This document shows, in pieces, positions 18,630 through 26,729 of a DNA stretch of 64,000 nucleotides (within the stretch, counting starts at the first letter, position 1; each line of letters begins with the position of its first letter). The translations under genes and the position numbers were made by a program. The stretch comes from Candidatus Alistipes avicola (GTDB lineage Bacteria; Bacteroidota; Bacteroidia; Bacteroidales; Rikenellaceae): positions 62,001 through 126,000 of the forward strand of contig DWYR01000009.1 in the NCBI GenBank assembly GCA_019118565.1, given 5' to 3'. Below the pieces are notes generated by a model. The model was not told where the DNA came from. It did no database searches and saw only the letters and a program-made list of their open reading frames with translations.

Positions 18630-18697
18630 TTCTATTGCGGGGCTTTACCCCGATTGTCAGGTGCGGTGCGAATCTTTATCGATATATTCCCAGACAG

Positions 18698-18727
18698 GAG
18701 CGGGTTGATAGCCCGCTCTTTTTATTT
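18698..18727. terminator. Terminator between msrBA and TonB receptor 2
   Basis: Stem GAGCGGG / CCCGCTC with a 7-nt loop and TTTTTATTT on the + side. A second short hairpin (CGGGG..CCCCG) lies at about 18638-18653. Confidence 0.75.
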
Positions 18728-18737
18728 GTGCGACGGG

Positions 18738-20843
18738 TTATTTGATGCCACGGTTGCGTTTTCCCCATTTGGGGCGGATGTCGAGGAATACTTCGAAGTG
18801 GATGCCGGGCATTGGCCGCGAAAGGACCGATTCGTACTCCTCATCAAAGAGGTTCATGACTGAACATTTGATGGCCAGATCGGCCCATTTCGGGAAAAAC
18901 TGCTTTTCGAGAGACAGGTCGTTCATGAAGTAGGGCGCAACCCGTCCGGTGATCATGTCGGGCTCGTTGCTCGAGGTGGTGAAACGCTCGCTGTAATGAC
19001 ACCATTTGTACTCCATGCGCCATGTGCGGTAGCTCAAACGTCCGGTTACCGAGGAGGAGAACTCCGGCACATAGACGAGCTGTTTTCCGTAGGCCTGGTC
19101 GCCCTGGCTGATCGCTTCGCCTTCGTTGATCGAGGGGGTCCAGGAGAAGTTGCCGTTCATTTCGAGTTGCCAATCTTTGGCCAGATTTACATCCAGCGAT
19201 CCCTTCACTTCGACACCGTAGGCGTGTACCTTCTTGATGTTGCGCGGCTCCCAGAATCCCTTGAACGAAGGCAACCAGATGATCCAGTCGTCGATGTAGG
19301 AGTCGAACCAGGACGCTTCGCCGTGGAGCGTGTATTTTCCCTTCTTACCGACGGTAAATTCGATGCCGCAGTCGTAGGTGAATCCCGATTCCTTTTTCAG
19401 GTCGGGATTGCCGCCGGGCAGGAAATACTGGTCGTTGAGCGTAGGGTAGCGGTAGTTTCGTGAGATGGATCCCTTCATGATGACGTTGCCTCGTTTTGAG
19501 AGGACCAGATCGATGAATCCGGCCGGAATGAGGGGCATCCAGTCGCGCCCGTACATCTCTTCGCGCAGCGAGAGTCCCAGCCCGAGTCGCTCGATCGGCC
19601 TCCATTTTGCCGACAGGAAGCTGGAGAACTCGACCCGTGCCTTGTCATATCCGACGACGGCCGTTTGGTTATCCTGCGTAATGATGTTCTTGTCCTTGCT
19701 GACAACCGTATGCTGGTACAGCGAAACATTACCGGTAAAATACCATTTGTCGCCGATCGAATAGTCGGCATCGACCATTCCGTAGAGTGTATTGACCTTG
19801 CTGCGCGACTCGATCATCTTGTTCATCTCGCCGTTGCCTATATCGCGCGAATAGTCATACTTGAGATTCGTATAGGTATAGCCTGCTTTGGCTCCTACCT
19901 TGAAATCCTTACGGACTAGATCCCACGACAGCACGCCGCGAAAGGTCTGGTCGCGTTGTTCGTTGGTGTATTCCGAGTCGTTTTTGTAGTCGACATTCAG
20001 CATGGGAACACCTCTGCGTGAGTTCAGATACCAGGCCGAGAGGCCGAACCGGCTCCCCTTGCCGGTGTTGTAATAGGCCTCCTGCAAGAGGTGGAAATCG
20101 TTGAAATCGCCAGACTTGTTGCGCTCGATGGGGTAATAGGTGCCGATGATGTTATGATTTTCGTCCGTAATAAGCTCCTTTTTCTTGTAATTCCTGTATT
20201 TGAAGTCGTTGGCAGACGAAGAGTAGACGGCTCGCGTAGAGACCTGCCAATGGTCGTCACCATAAGTCAGACGCAGGAATTCGTCGAAGGTTTTGTACAT
20301 GCCGATGCCTTGGACGTATTGCATGTTGAATCCCTGTGTGTCGGCCGGTTTGGTGGAGAGCATGACGGCTCCACCCAGACCTCCGCCCGTCAGGTTTACC
20401 GAGGAGGTCCCGTGCAACAACGAGGCATCGTCGATGAAGTAGGAGGGGATCATCGAGAAGTCGACCATACCGAGCATCGGCGAGTTGAGTTTCATGCCGT
20501 TCCAGGTGACTTGCGTATGCGAGGGCGATGTTCCCCGGAACGAGACGGTCGAGAGGGTGGCGCGTCCGTACTCCTTGACAAATACCGAGGAGCCGAATTT
20601 CAGTGCGTCGGCCATTTGCGAAGCGATGTTGTCGTGCAGAACGCGGTAAGTGATCTGAGTCTCCTGGGTTCCTATTTTTTTCATGGGACGATGCCCTATC
20701 ACATCGATCGCCTCGATGTCGATTGTCCGTGCAGGCCTTTCCAGGGTGTCACCTCGAAGAAGGATTGTTTGATCGGACGATTCCTTGCCGAATGCGGGTA
20801 ACAGTCCCAGGCACAGATATATTGCTAATATAACTCTTTTCAT
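18738..20843 (-). CDS. TonB-dependent outer-membrane receptor 2
   Basis: A 701-residue receptor. MKRVILAIYLCLGLLPAFG is a type I signal; a start 10 codons earlier adds a polar extension and is rejected. The plug includes SVFVKEYGRATLSTVSFRG, TQVTWNGMKLNS and LTGGGLGGAVML. The barrel ends near FEVFLDIRPKWG, followed by a short basic tail. Architecture is BtuB-like, with no N-terminal carboxypeptidase-like domain and no SusD partner. It may take up a vitamin or metal chelate; the substrate cannot be inferred. The leader on the minus strand can form two hairpins but no known riboswitch was matched. It is convergent with msrBA. Confidence 0.85.
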   Translation of the reverse strand: MKRVILAIYLCLGLLPAFGKESSDQTILLRGDTLERPARTIDIEAIDVIGHRPMKKIGTQETQITYRVLHDNIASQMADALKFGSSVFVKEYGRATLSTVSFRGTSPSHTQVTWNGMKLNSPMLGMVDFSMIPSYFIDDASLLHGTSSVNLTGGGLGGAVMLSTKPADTQGFNMQYVQGIGMYKTFDEFLRLTYGDDHWQVSTRAVYSSSANDFKYRNYKKKELITDENHNIIGTYYPIERNKSGDFNDFHLLQEAYYNTGKGSRFGLSAWYLNSRRGVPMLNVDYKNDSEYTNEQRDQTFRGVLSWDLVRKDFKVGAKAGYTYTNLKYDYSRDIGNGEMNKMIESRSKVNTLYGMVDADYSIGDKWYFTGNVSLYQHTVVSKDKNIITQDNQTAVVGYDKARVEFSSFLSAKWRPIERLGLGLSLREEMYGRDWMPLIPAGFIDLVLSKRGNVIMKGSISRNYRYPTLNDQYFLPGGNPDLKKESGFTYDCGIEFTVGKKGKYTLHGEASWFDSYIDDWIIWLPSFKGFWEPRNIKKVHAYGVEVKGSLDVNLAKDWQLEMNGNFSWTPSINEGEAISQGDQAYGKQLVYVPEFSSSVTGRLSYRTWRMEYKWCHYSERFTTSSNEPDMITGRVAPYFMNDLSLEKQFFPKWADLAIKCSVMNLFDEEYESVLSRPMPGIHFEVFLDIRPKWGKRNRGIK

Positions 20844-21031
20844 TTCAAACCAGTGCGCTTGATTTCCAGACAAGGAGCGGTTCCGCCTGTTGGTACTTGA
20901 TTCGGCAGAATCGTAGCCCTTGCCGTAAAAACGCCTCTAAATTACCCATAAAAAATGGATTTTGGGGTACTGTTCCGGATTTTCGTGCGAATACTCTCTT
21001 CTTTTAGAGCATATGTTGTTGCATACGTAAT

Positions 21032-21039
21032 TATCTTTG
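21032..21039 (+). promoter_or_regulatory. -7 box for the BASS transporter
   Basis: TATCTTTG, 20 nt before the ATG at 21060. Upstream TTG candidates (21016) are closer than the normal 19-nt spacing. Confidence 0.6.
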
Positions 21040-21059
21040 CAGTGGAAAAAAGATAAAAA

Positions 21060-22022
21060 ATGAAGTTACTCAAGTTTATCAAGGATTGGATCCTGATCTT
21101 CGCAATCCTTGGCGGTGTCGGCGGCTATTTCCTCTATGCCAGCATCCCTTGGCTGGATTCTACGCATGAGATTGCGACCGAAGTGGTCGGTTTCGTACAG
21201 CCGCTGTTGATCTTTGCCATGCTGTTTCTGACTTTTTGCCGGGTGAACCCGCGCAAACTTCGGTTGTGTAAATGGCATTGGTGGCTGTTGGCTTTCCAGT
21301 CGGGAGTATTCCTAGCGTTGGCTATCGTGGTCATGATGCTTCTGCAGAATGGCCTGCGCATAGTCCTGGAGGGTGCCATGATCTGTTTTATCTGCCCCGT
21401 TGCTACGGCCGGTGCCGTGATTACGAAAAAACTGGGAGGAAATGCCTCGCATATTACGACCTATACGATTCTGATCAATATCGTGGCGGCCATCATCATC
21501 CCGGCCGTCATCCCGTTCGTACATCCCCAACCGGAAATGTCCGTATGGAACGCCTCGATCCTGATTCTGGGAAAAGTCTTTCCTCTGTTGCTCTTACCCC
21601 TGTTCCTGGCTTTTCTGGTCCGGTGGCTCTCACCTCGCCTGCACTTTATCCTGACCCACTACCACGAATTGGCCTTTTATCTGTGGGTAGTGGCCCTCGT
21701 GTTGGCGACCGCCGTTACGACACGGTTTATCGTACATAGCCAGGTGAGCCTCTCGGTGGAGTTGTGGTTGGTGGCGGTTACCTTTATCAGTTGCATCGTG
21801 CAGTTCGGCGTAGGGTGGAAAATCGGCCGGATCTATGGCGATAAGGTGACAGCCGGACAGTCTCTGGGGCAGAAAAATACCGTATTGGCCATCTGGCTCG
21901 GCTATACCTTCTTTACCCCGATCACCTCCGTAGCCGGCGGTTTTTACAGTATTTTCCACAATATCATCAATTCATACCAGTTGTACGAGCACAACAAGAA
22001 AAAAGGGCTGAAAAACGGTTGA
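21060..22022 (+). CDS. BASS/SBF-type sodium symporter family transporter
   Basis: 320 residues, very hydrophobic, with roughly nine to ten membrane segments. The C-terminal part GQKNTVLAIWLGYTFFTP followed by SIFHNIINSY matches the conserved end of bile acid:sodium symporter (BASS) family proteins, where the corresponding region is G.QN.gLA. The FICPVATAGAV segment is a likely crossover or Na+-site region. Family members carry bile acids, pantoate or other organic anions, and the substrate here is not determinable. Single gene with its own promoter and a strong terminator. Two residues before its end the sequence becomes Lys-rich (HNKKKGLKNG), a cytoplasmic tail. Confidence 0.75.
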   Translation: MKLLKFIKDWILIFAILGGVGGYFLYASIPWLDSTHEIATEVVGFVQPLLIFAMLFLTFCRVNPRKLRLCKWHWWLLAFQSGVFLALAIVVMMLLQNGLRIVLEGAMICFICPVATAGAVITKKLGGNASHITTYTILINIVAAIIIPAVIPFVHPQPEMSVWNASILILGKVFPLLLLPLFLAFLVRWLSPRLHFILTHYHELAFYLWVVALVLATAVTTRFIVHSQVSLSVELWLVAVTFISCIVQFGVGWKIGRIYGDKVTAGQSLGQKNTVLAIWLGYTFFTPITSVAGGFYSIFHNIINSYQLYEHNKKKGLKNG

Positions 22023-22048
22023 TTCGTTATTCCGGTTTCTTTGTATGA

Positions 22049-22091
22049 AAAACAAGGATAGAGAAAAGTTCTCTATCCTTGTTTTGTTTTT
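22049..22091. terminator. Strong bidirectional terminator
   Basis: 17-bp perfect stem AAAACAAGGATAGAGAA / TTCTCTATCCTTGTTTT with a 3-nt loop and T-rich flanks. It separates the BASS transporter from the convergent HIUase-like gene. Confidence 0.92.
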
Positions 22092-22506
22092 AATTTCCCC
22101 GATAGGTCGAGTATCCGTAGGGTGAAAGGGTAATGGGAACATGATAGTGGTTCCCGTCCTTGATCTCGAATACAACCTCGATGAACGGGTAGAATGACTC
22201 TTGTGCGAGAGATTCGAAGTAGGGACCTACATGATAGGTCAGTTTGTATATGCCCGGGTTTCCTTTTTCGTCCATCTGTTCGAGGAAATCCTTTACCCGC
22301 CCGTTGTCGTCGGTTATCCGCTCCTCGAGCAGAATCCAGGTCTGATCGGAATTCAGTTTGGATAGCGCGATCTTTACCCCGGGTGCCGGTTGTCCGTTCT
22401 GGATATTCAGGATGTGGCTGGAGAGTTGATAATCCTTTCCCTGTGCTACGGATACGGTCGCAACCAGCAAAGTCAGAAGGGCTGTAAGAATGAAGTGTTT
22501 TCTCAT
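22090..22506 (-). CDS. Exported transthyretin-like protein (5-hydroxyisourate hydrolase family)
   Basis: 138 residues with a type I signal (MRKHFILTALLTLLVATVSVAQG). The mature part has SSHILNIQNGQPAPGVKIAL, the HIUase N-terminal signature with its active-site His, and YHVPITLSPYGYSTYRG near the end with the second His. The family ends in YRGS; here it is YRGN. HIUases hydrolyse 5-hydroxyisourate made from urate. No uricase or OHCU decarboxylase is near, and periplasmic export is notable, so the physiological substrate is uncertain. It has its own promoter (22545-22574). Confidence 0.85.
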   Translation of the reverse strand: MRKHFILTALLTLLVATVSVAQGKDYQLSSHILNIQNGQPAPGVKIALSKLNSDQTWILLEERITDDNGRVKDFLEQMDEKGNPGIYKLTYHVGPYFESLAQESFYPFIEVVFEIKDGNHYHVPITLSPYGYSTYRGN

Positions 22507-22544
22507 AACCTTGGTGATTTTGTGTTTGACATACTCTTCGTTTG

Positions 22545-22574
22545 CAAAACTAAGGATATTTATGAATTGGGCAA
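22545..22574 (-). promoter_or_regulatory. Promoter of the HIUase-like gene
   Basis: On the minus strand TTG (22574-22572), 19-nt spacer, TAGTTTTG (22552-22545). Confidence 0.65.
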
Positions 22575-22612
22575 GAAGAATAGTCTTGCAAGGTTATGAA
22601 AGTAGAGGAAGG

Positions 22613-22651
22613 AAATAAAAAAAACAGTCGATTGTCTAATCGACTGTTTTT
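22613..22651 (-). terminator. Terminator of tRNA-Asp
   Basis: 13-bp stem AAAACAGTCGATT / AATCGACTGTTTT followed on the minus strand by a long T run. It abuts the encoded CCA end. Confidence 0.9.
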
Positions 22652-22727
22652 GGCGGTATGGACGGGACTCGAACCCGCGACCCCCTGCGTGACAGGCAGG
22701 TATTCTAACCAGCTGAACTACCACACC
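22651..22727 (-). tRNA. tRNA-Asp (anticodon GTC)
   Basis: 77 nt including an encoded CCA. Acceptor GGTGTGG pairs with CCATACC (one G-T pair), the anticodon stem-loop is CCTGC CTGTCAC GCAGG with anticodon GTC, and the T arm is GCGGG TTCGAGT CCCGT. The discriminator base is G, as required for tRNA-Asp. Confidence 0.97.
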
Positions 22728-22746
22728 GTGTTTCTGATTGCGAATG

Positions 22747-22777
22747 CAAAGGTAGTACAAAAAACTATATCTGCAAA
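22747..22777 (-). promoter_or_regulatory. Promoter of tRNA-Asp
   Basis: On the minus strand TTTG (22777-22774), 19-nt spacer, TACCTTTG (22754-22747). The -33 box lies inside the 3' end of rsmD. Confidence 0.75.
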
Positions 22778-23319
22778 CTTTTTTCGTCTTTTTTGAAGAA
22801 AGAAAATTGGACACTTCCGTAACTTCTTGATTGCCAAAAGTGAGGATTGTCGGAAAAATTCATATTCTTCGAGTGCTCGAAGATCAGAAACCCATTCTGC
22901 GTCAATAGATCGCCTTCCAATACCAAACGAATTACCTGCTCGCTTCCTTCGAAATCGTACGGAGCATCTGAAAAAATGACATCGAACTGTTTGGAGCAGT
23001 TCTTCAGATAGAGGAAAACATTTGCTTTGACTGCGAAAAGATTGTCGATTCCCAGGTCGGAGGCTGTCTCCTTGATAAAGCGGAAATGGACCGGATTGAT
23101 CTCGACGGCTGTAACGCTGCGGGCTCCGCGCGACGCGAACTCGTAACTGATCGATCCCGTTCCGGCAAACAGGTCCAGAACATCACACTCTTCGAAGTCG
23201 ATCAGGTTGTTCAGAACGTTAAACAGATTCTCTTTGGCAAAATCCGTTGTGGGCCGAGCCCGTAAGTTTTTGGGAGGATTGATGGTCCTCCCCCGGTATT
23301 TGCCGCTGACTATTCGCAT
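22765..23319 (-). CDS. rsmD: 16S rRNA (guanine966-N2)-methyltransferase
   Basis: 184 residues. MRIVSGKYRGR is the standard RsmD opening; the frame extending upstream lies inside the DUF3822 gene. KNLRARPTTDFAKENLFNVL and DVLDLFAGTGSISYEFASRGA (SAM-binding motif I) follow. Motif IV is usually DPPY or DPPF; here it reads SDAPYDF, with Ala replacing the first Pro. The enzyme methylates the exocyclic amine of 16S G966 with SAM. It overlaps the DUF3822 gene by 10 nt and is the last gene of a three-gene operon, a pairing conserved in Bacteroidota. Confidence 0.92.
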   Translation of the reverse strand: MRIVSGKYRGRTINPPKNLRARPTTDFAKENLFNVLNNLIDFEECDVLDLFAGTGSISYEFASRGARSVTAVEINPVHFRFIKETASDLGIDNLFAVKANVFLYLKNCSKQFDVIFSDAPYDFEGSEQVIRLVLEGDLLTQNGFLIFEHSKNMNFSDNPHFWQSRSYGSVQFSFFKKDEKSLQI

Positions 23320-23933
23320 AGTGTAACGCGTTTGAAGTATTTTTTCAACAGGTGGGCATCGTCCGCTGCACTTTTCCCCGTCAGAATAGGGTAGTCGGAT
23401 AGATTCATATCCCGGACGAATTCCGTAATATAAAAGAGTGTGTCTTCCGGAGTCGGAGCCGGCAACACTTCGGCCAGTCGCAACGCCCGATCGGGCCCCC
23501 ATATTTTCAGATAAACCAGCTCTTCATAGCGAAAGAGCCAAATGGCAGGAGTGGACACCGTCGGCGTATGCAGTAGCGGCGAACTCCAAACGGGAGCGCC
23601 CGGCAATGTCTTTTCGAGTTGTCGAATGGCATTCTCTTCTACGCCCATCAGGGCGATCGCTTGTGATTTCGGATCGGAATAAATGACCGTCTCGCTCCCC
23701 GAAAGAGCCATTCCACTCAGTTCCAGTAGATAGTCCGCCGATTGCGGATCGAACAGTTCCCGAGGGACCAGGATCGTCTTGGCGGATATAACCTCAATCG
23801 TCTTTTTCCCCTTCCCTCCCGAGATTCTCCCGCTCAGCGACTCCATAGAAAAAGAGTGCCCATCCAACCGAAGTTGAATGGACACATCCGTATGCTTTGA
23901 CTGACTATTCGTCGCCCCAGTTACCTGCTTCAT
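23310..23933 (-). CDS. DUF3822 family protein
   Basis: 207 residues with no signal or membrane segment. DUF3822 proteins are cytoplasmic, have an ASKHA-like fold by prediction, and usually sit directly before rsmD in Bacteroidota, as here. Recognisable parts are VSIQLRLDGHSFS at the N terminus and MEE/MGVEENAIRQLEKTLPGA in the middle. At 207 residues it is shorter than many members (about 260-280), mainly in the middle. It overlaps the upstream gene by 29 nt and rsmD by 10 nt, a tight translational coupling. The biochemical role is unknown; a link to ribosome assembly is guilt by association. Confidence 0.8.
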   Translation of the reverse strand: MKQVTGATNSQSKHTDVSIQLRLDGHSFSMESLSGRISGGKGKKTIEVISAKTILVPRELFDPQSADYLLELSGMALSGSETVIYSDPKSQAIALMGVEENAIRQLEKTLPGAPVWSSPLLHTPTVSTPAIWLFRYEELVYLKIWGPDRALRLAEVLPAPTPEDTLFYITEFVRDMNLSDYPILTGKSAADDAHLLKKYFKRVTLCE

Positions 23934-24558
23934 TGTTACCTTTCTCCATCGAACCGAATTTCAGACCTCCGTATTCGCCGAAGTTCTTTTCCTGGTCGTC
24001 GATCAAGTTGATTACCTCCTGACGATATTTAACCGTATCGAGGAATAATTTATAAGGAGCACGTACCTCCAGAACCGGGATAACGACTTTCGACTCGGTC
24101 GTGATCATGCCGGCCTCGATCTGGAACTCGGTCTGGTTGTTGGTTCCGGGGATATAACGCAATTCGCGAACCTGCTCGGGAGTGAGCTTTTTGGGCGAGA
24201 AGATCGTATCGATAGCGCGAACGAAGACGATCTCGCTGTTCTTGATACCTCTTTTCTTCAGGTTAGCCATAGCGGCCGAGTCGTTCTCATCCACAATCTT
24301 GCGCTCGAACTGCAGTGAATCGTTCAATACGAAGTTGATCAGCGAATCGAAGCTGTCCGTAAAACGATTGTACTTGGATTTGTAGTTGCGTTCTGCGGTA
24401 CGGATGTCCTTAAGACGGTCGATGACCGATGCTTCACGTGCGGCACGCTCTTTTTCGAATTTGATCGGAGTCGAAATCTGTAGGTACATCGTGTAAACCA
24501 AGCCCAAAATGGCGATCGCCAACACGATTTCAAGTACGATTTTGGTAGTTTTTTTCAT
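23905..24558 (-). CDS. Conserved membrane-anchored protein of unknown function
   Basis: 217 residues. A single N-terminal transmembrane helix (IVLEIVLAIAILGLVYTMYL, residues about 8-27) is followed by a charged helical region (FEKERAAREASVIDRLKDIRTAERNYKSKY) and a mixed C-terminal domain ending NNEAGNWGDE. The helix-then-ERNYKSKYNRFTDSFDSL layout resembles type II pseudopilin-like subunits (a hydrophobic helix followed by A..YY..G.Y), but no prepilin cleavage site is seen before the helix (start MKKTTK). First gene of the operon with DUF3822 and rsmD. It is transcribed away from the RecD-like gene. I do not recognise a named family. Confidence 0.65.
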   Translation of the reverse strand: MKKTTKIVLEIVLAIAILGLVYTMYLQISTPIKFEKERAAREASVIDRLKDIRTAERNYKSKYNRFTDSFDSLINFVLNDSLQFERKIVDENDSAAMANLKKRGIKNSEIVFVRAIDTIFSPKKLTPEQVRELRYIPGTNNQTEFQIEAGMITTESKVVIPVLEVRAPYKLFLDTVKYRQEVINLIDDQEKNFGEYGGLKFGSMEKGNNEAGNWGDE

Positions 24559-24576
24559 TGGTAAAGCTATTTCAAT

Positions 24577-24584
24577 TAAATTTG
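24577..24584 (+). promoter_or_regulatory. -7 box for the RecD-like helicase gene
   Basis: TAAATTTG, 40 nt upstream of ATG 24624. Its position rules against the TTG at 24558 as translation start. Confidence 0.5.
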
Positions 24585-24623
24585 TATCAAACTTTATCGG
24601 CGAGCGATCGCCTTTTCACAGCG

Positions 24624-26039
24624 ATGTTACAGACTCACGCTATTGCGACCCAAATTTACGCTAAAATTTGTTTCGATACAACACCTGGTCAAAAAAAAAT
24701 CATCGAGAGCCTTGCGGAATACCTTGCCGAGAGTGATCCTTCGGCCATTTTCGTATTGAACGGTTATGCAGGAACCGGTAAGACGACGTTGATCGCCGCA
24801 TTGGTCGGGGCGCTCAAGCAGAGCGGGATCAAGCCGGTGCTGCTGGCACCCACCGGGCGGGCTGCAAAGGTGCTCTCCCGATATTCGGGAGAACCGGCAC
24901 TGACCATTCATAAGCGTATCTACCGCCAACAGACAACAGCCTCGTATGAATCCAAATTTTCGCTTAATATCAATAAGGAGCGGGATGCCGTATTCATTGT
25001 GGATGAGGCCTCCATGCTGGCCAACGGATCTTCCGACGGGGCCATCTTCGGCAGTGGCGCGTTGCTCGATGATCTGGTGAATTTCGTGCGGGGAGGGCGC
25101 AACTGCCGGCTTATTCTGGTCGGAGATGATGCCCAGCTTCCTCCCGTGGGAGCCGACTACTCTCCGGCCCTTGATCCGAGAGCTTTATCCGTCTATGGTG
25201 ATGTGATTTACACGTCGTTGGATGAAGTTGTGCGTCAGGAGGCACAGTCGGGAATCCTTTTCAATGCGACTTTGGTGCGCTGTATGTTGGAGAACGGGAT
25301 TGTCGAGGTCCCTCGGTTCGAGATGGATTTTCCTGATATAGAGTCGATAGACGGAGGTGAGTTCATGGAGAAGTTGCAGGATTGCTACGACCGTTACGGA
25401 CGGGATGAGACGATCGTTATTACCCGTTCGAACAAACGGGCGAACCGCTATAACGAGGGAATTCGGCGCTATGTTTTAGGAGCCGAAGAGGAGATCGAGA
25501 GCGGCGATCTGTTGATGGTGGTCAAGAACAACTACCACTTTACGGAACGGGAGGAGAATTGCCCGATGAACTTTCTGGCCAACGGCGACATTGCCCGTTT
25601 GCGTCGTTTGCGCCGCTTTGAGGATTTCTATGGATTCCATTTTGCCAATGCGGTACTTGCATTTCCTGATTACGACGATGCGGAGATCGAGTGTAAAATC
25701 CTGCTCGACACGATTGCGTCGGAATCTCCCTCGCTGACCCGCGAGGAGAGTAGCCGGCTTTTTTATGAGGTCGAGAAGGACTACCTCGATATCAAGAGCA
25801 AGATAAAACGCTTCAAGGAGATTCGGGAGAATCCCCATTTCAATGCCGTACAGGTGAAGTTCGCCTATGCCATTACGTGCCATAAGGCGCAGGGCGGTCA
25901 GTGGCGGGCGGTTTTTGTCGATCGCTGCCTGTTCGGCGACGAACCTATGACGCGCGATATGCTGCGGTGGCTCTATACGGCCTTGACGCGTGCTTCGGAA
26001 AAACTCTATCTGGTTAATTTCGACGAAAGGTTCTTCTGA
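24624..26039 (+). CDS. RecD-like superfamily 1 DNA helicase/ATPase
   Basis: 471 residues from ATG 24624; a TTG at 24558 lies upstream of the predicted promoter. Walker A is GYAGTGKTT (about residues 47-55), the DExx box is VDEASML, motif III is LVGDDAQLPPVG and motif VI is WLYTALTRASEKLYLVNF. The UvrD-like C-terminal motif ITCHKAQGGQW is present. This is the short AAA_30 + UvrD_C_2 layout of Bacteroidota RecD-like proteins, without RecB/RecC partners, so it is not an exonuclease V subunit. Likely role: 5'-3' helicase in repair or replication restart (inference). Confidence 0.85.
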   Translation: MLQTHAIATQIYAKICFDTTPGQKKIIESLAEYLAESDPSAIFVLNGYAGTGKTTLIAALVGALKQSGIKPVLLAPTGRAAKVLSRYSGEPALTIHKRIYRQQTTASYESKFSLNINKERDAVFIVDEASMLANGSSDGAIFGSGALLDDLVNFVRGGRNCRLILVGDDAQLPPVGADYSPALDPRALSVYGDVIYTSLDEVVRQEAQSGILFNATLVRCMLENGIVEVPRFEMDFPDIESIDGGEFMEKLQDCYDRYGRDETIVITRSNKRANRYNEGIRRYVLGAEEEIESGDLLMVVKNNYHFTEREENCPMNFLANGDIARLRRLRRFEDFYGFHFANAVLAFPDYDDAEIECKILLDTIASESPSLTREESSRLFYEVEKDYLDIKSKIKRFKEIRENPHFNAVQVKFAYAITCHKAQGGQWRAVFVDRCLFGDEPMTRDMLRWLYTALTRASEKLYLVNFDERFF

Positions 26040-26084
26040 TTACACAAGAACATGAATTGACTATTTTTTTATTTTGATTATCAA

Positions 26085-26675
26085 ATGAATAATATCAATA
26101 TGACTCCGGAAAGACATCCCTGGGAACCGTTCCTGCCTGCCCACACCCATCTGTTGATGCTGGGAAGTTTTCCCCCGCAGCGCAAGCGTTGGTCGATGGA
26201 GTTCTATTATCCCAACCTACAGAATGATATGTGGCGAATCTTCGGACATCTCTTTTTTGGCGAGCGCAACCACTTCCTGACCACCGATCGCAAGGCTTTC
26301 GACAAGGGCCGGATCGAGGCCTTCCTGAAAGAGAAAGGGGTAGCACTGTATGATACATCCGAGGAGGTGATTCGGTTGAAAGACAATGCTTCGGATAATT
26401 TTCTTCAAGTGGTACGGGAGGTTGATCTTCGGGTTTTGTTGCAGCGAATCCCTGGGTGTCGTACCGTTGCGGCAACCGGAGGCAAAGCTGCCGAAACAGC
26501 AGCACAGATACTCGGTTGCAGTGTGCCGGCAGTCGGCGAATATGCCGAATTCAGCGATGCCGGAGAGACAATGCGCCTCTATCGAATGCCCTCCACGTCG
26601 AGGGCCTATGCCCGCCCAATGGAGTGGAAGGCTGAATATTACCGGCGGATGTTTACACAGATCGGTATCTTGTAG
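26085..26675 (+). CDS. Uracil-DNA glycosylase superfamily-like protein
   Basis: 196 residues, cytoplasmic. LLMLGSFPPQRKRWSMEFYYPNLQNDMWRI corresponds to the N-terminal active-site loop region of the mug/UDG-like fold (GxxPgxxs), and MPSTSRAYARP near the end corresponds to the C-terminal Ser/Thr-rich loop, usually PSTSPA in this group. The substitution of Arg for Pro there is minor. Predicted to excise damaged or deaminated bases, but activity is not established for this subfamily. Another ATG lies five codons in. It follows the helicase by 45 nt and may be cotranscribed; both fit a repair theme. Confidence 0.72.
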   Translation: MNNINMTPERHPWEPFLPAHTHLLMLGSFPPQRKRWSMEFYYPNLQNDMWRIFGHLFFGERNHFLTTDRKAFDKGRIEAFLKEKGVALYDTSEEVIRLKDNASDNFLQVVREVDLRVLLQRIPGCRTVAATGGKAAETAAQILGCSVPAVGEYAEFSDAGETMRLYRMPSTSRAYARPMEWKAEYYRRMFTQIGIL

Positions 26676-26700
26676 CGTAAGTAAAAATTTTTTACTTTTG
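26670..26700 (+). promoter_or_regulatory. Promoter of the DUF2807 gene
   Basis: TTG (26670-26672), 20-nt spacer, TACTTTTG (26693-26700); it overlaps the end of the UDG-like gene. Confidence 0.65.
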
Positions 26701-26729
26701 ATATTAAAAGAACTTAGAACACTATATTT

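Noticed and set aside
20844..21059. Cobalamin riboswitch upstream of TonB receptor 2
   Set aside because: The hairpins are present, but none of the conserved B12-element blocks (such as GGTGAAAATCCGG or GCCACTG) were found.
24558..24623. TTG start of the RecD-like helicase at 24558
   Set aside because: It lies upstream of the TAAATTTG box and overlaps the divergent gene; ATG 24624 fits better.
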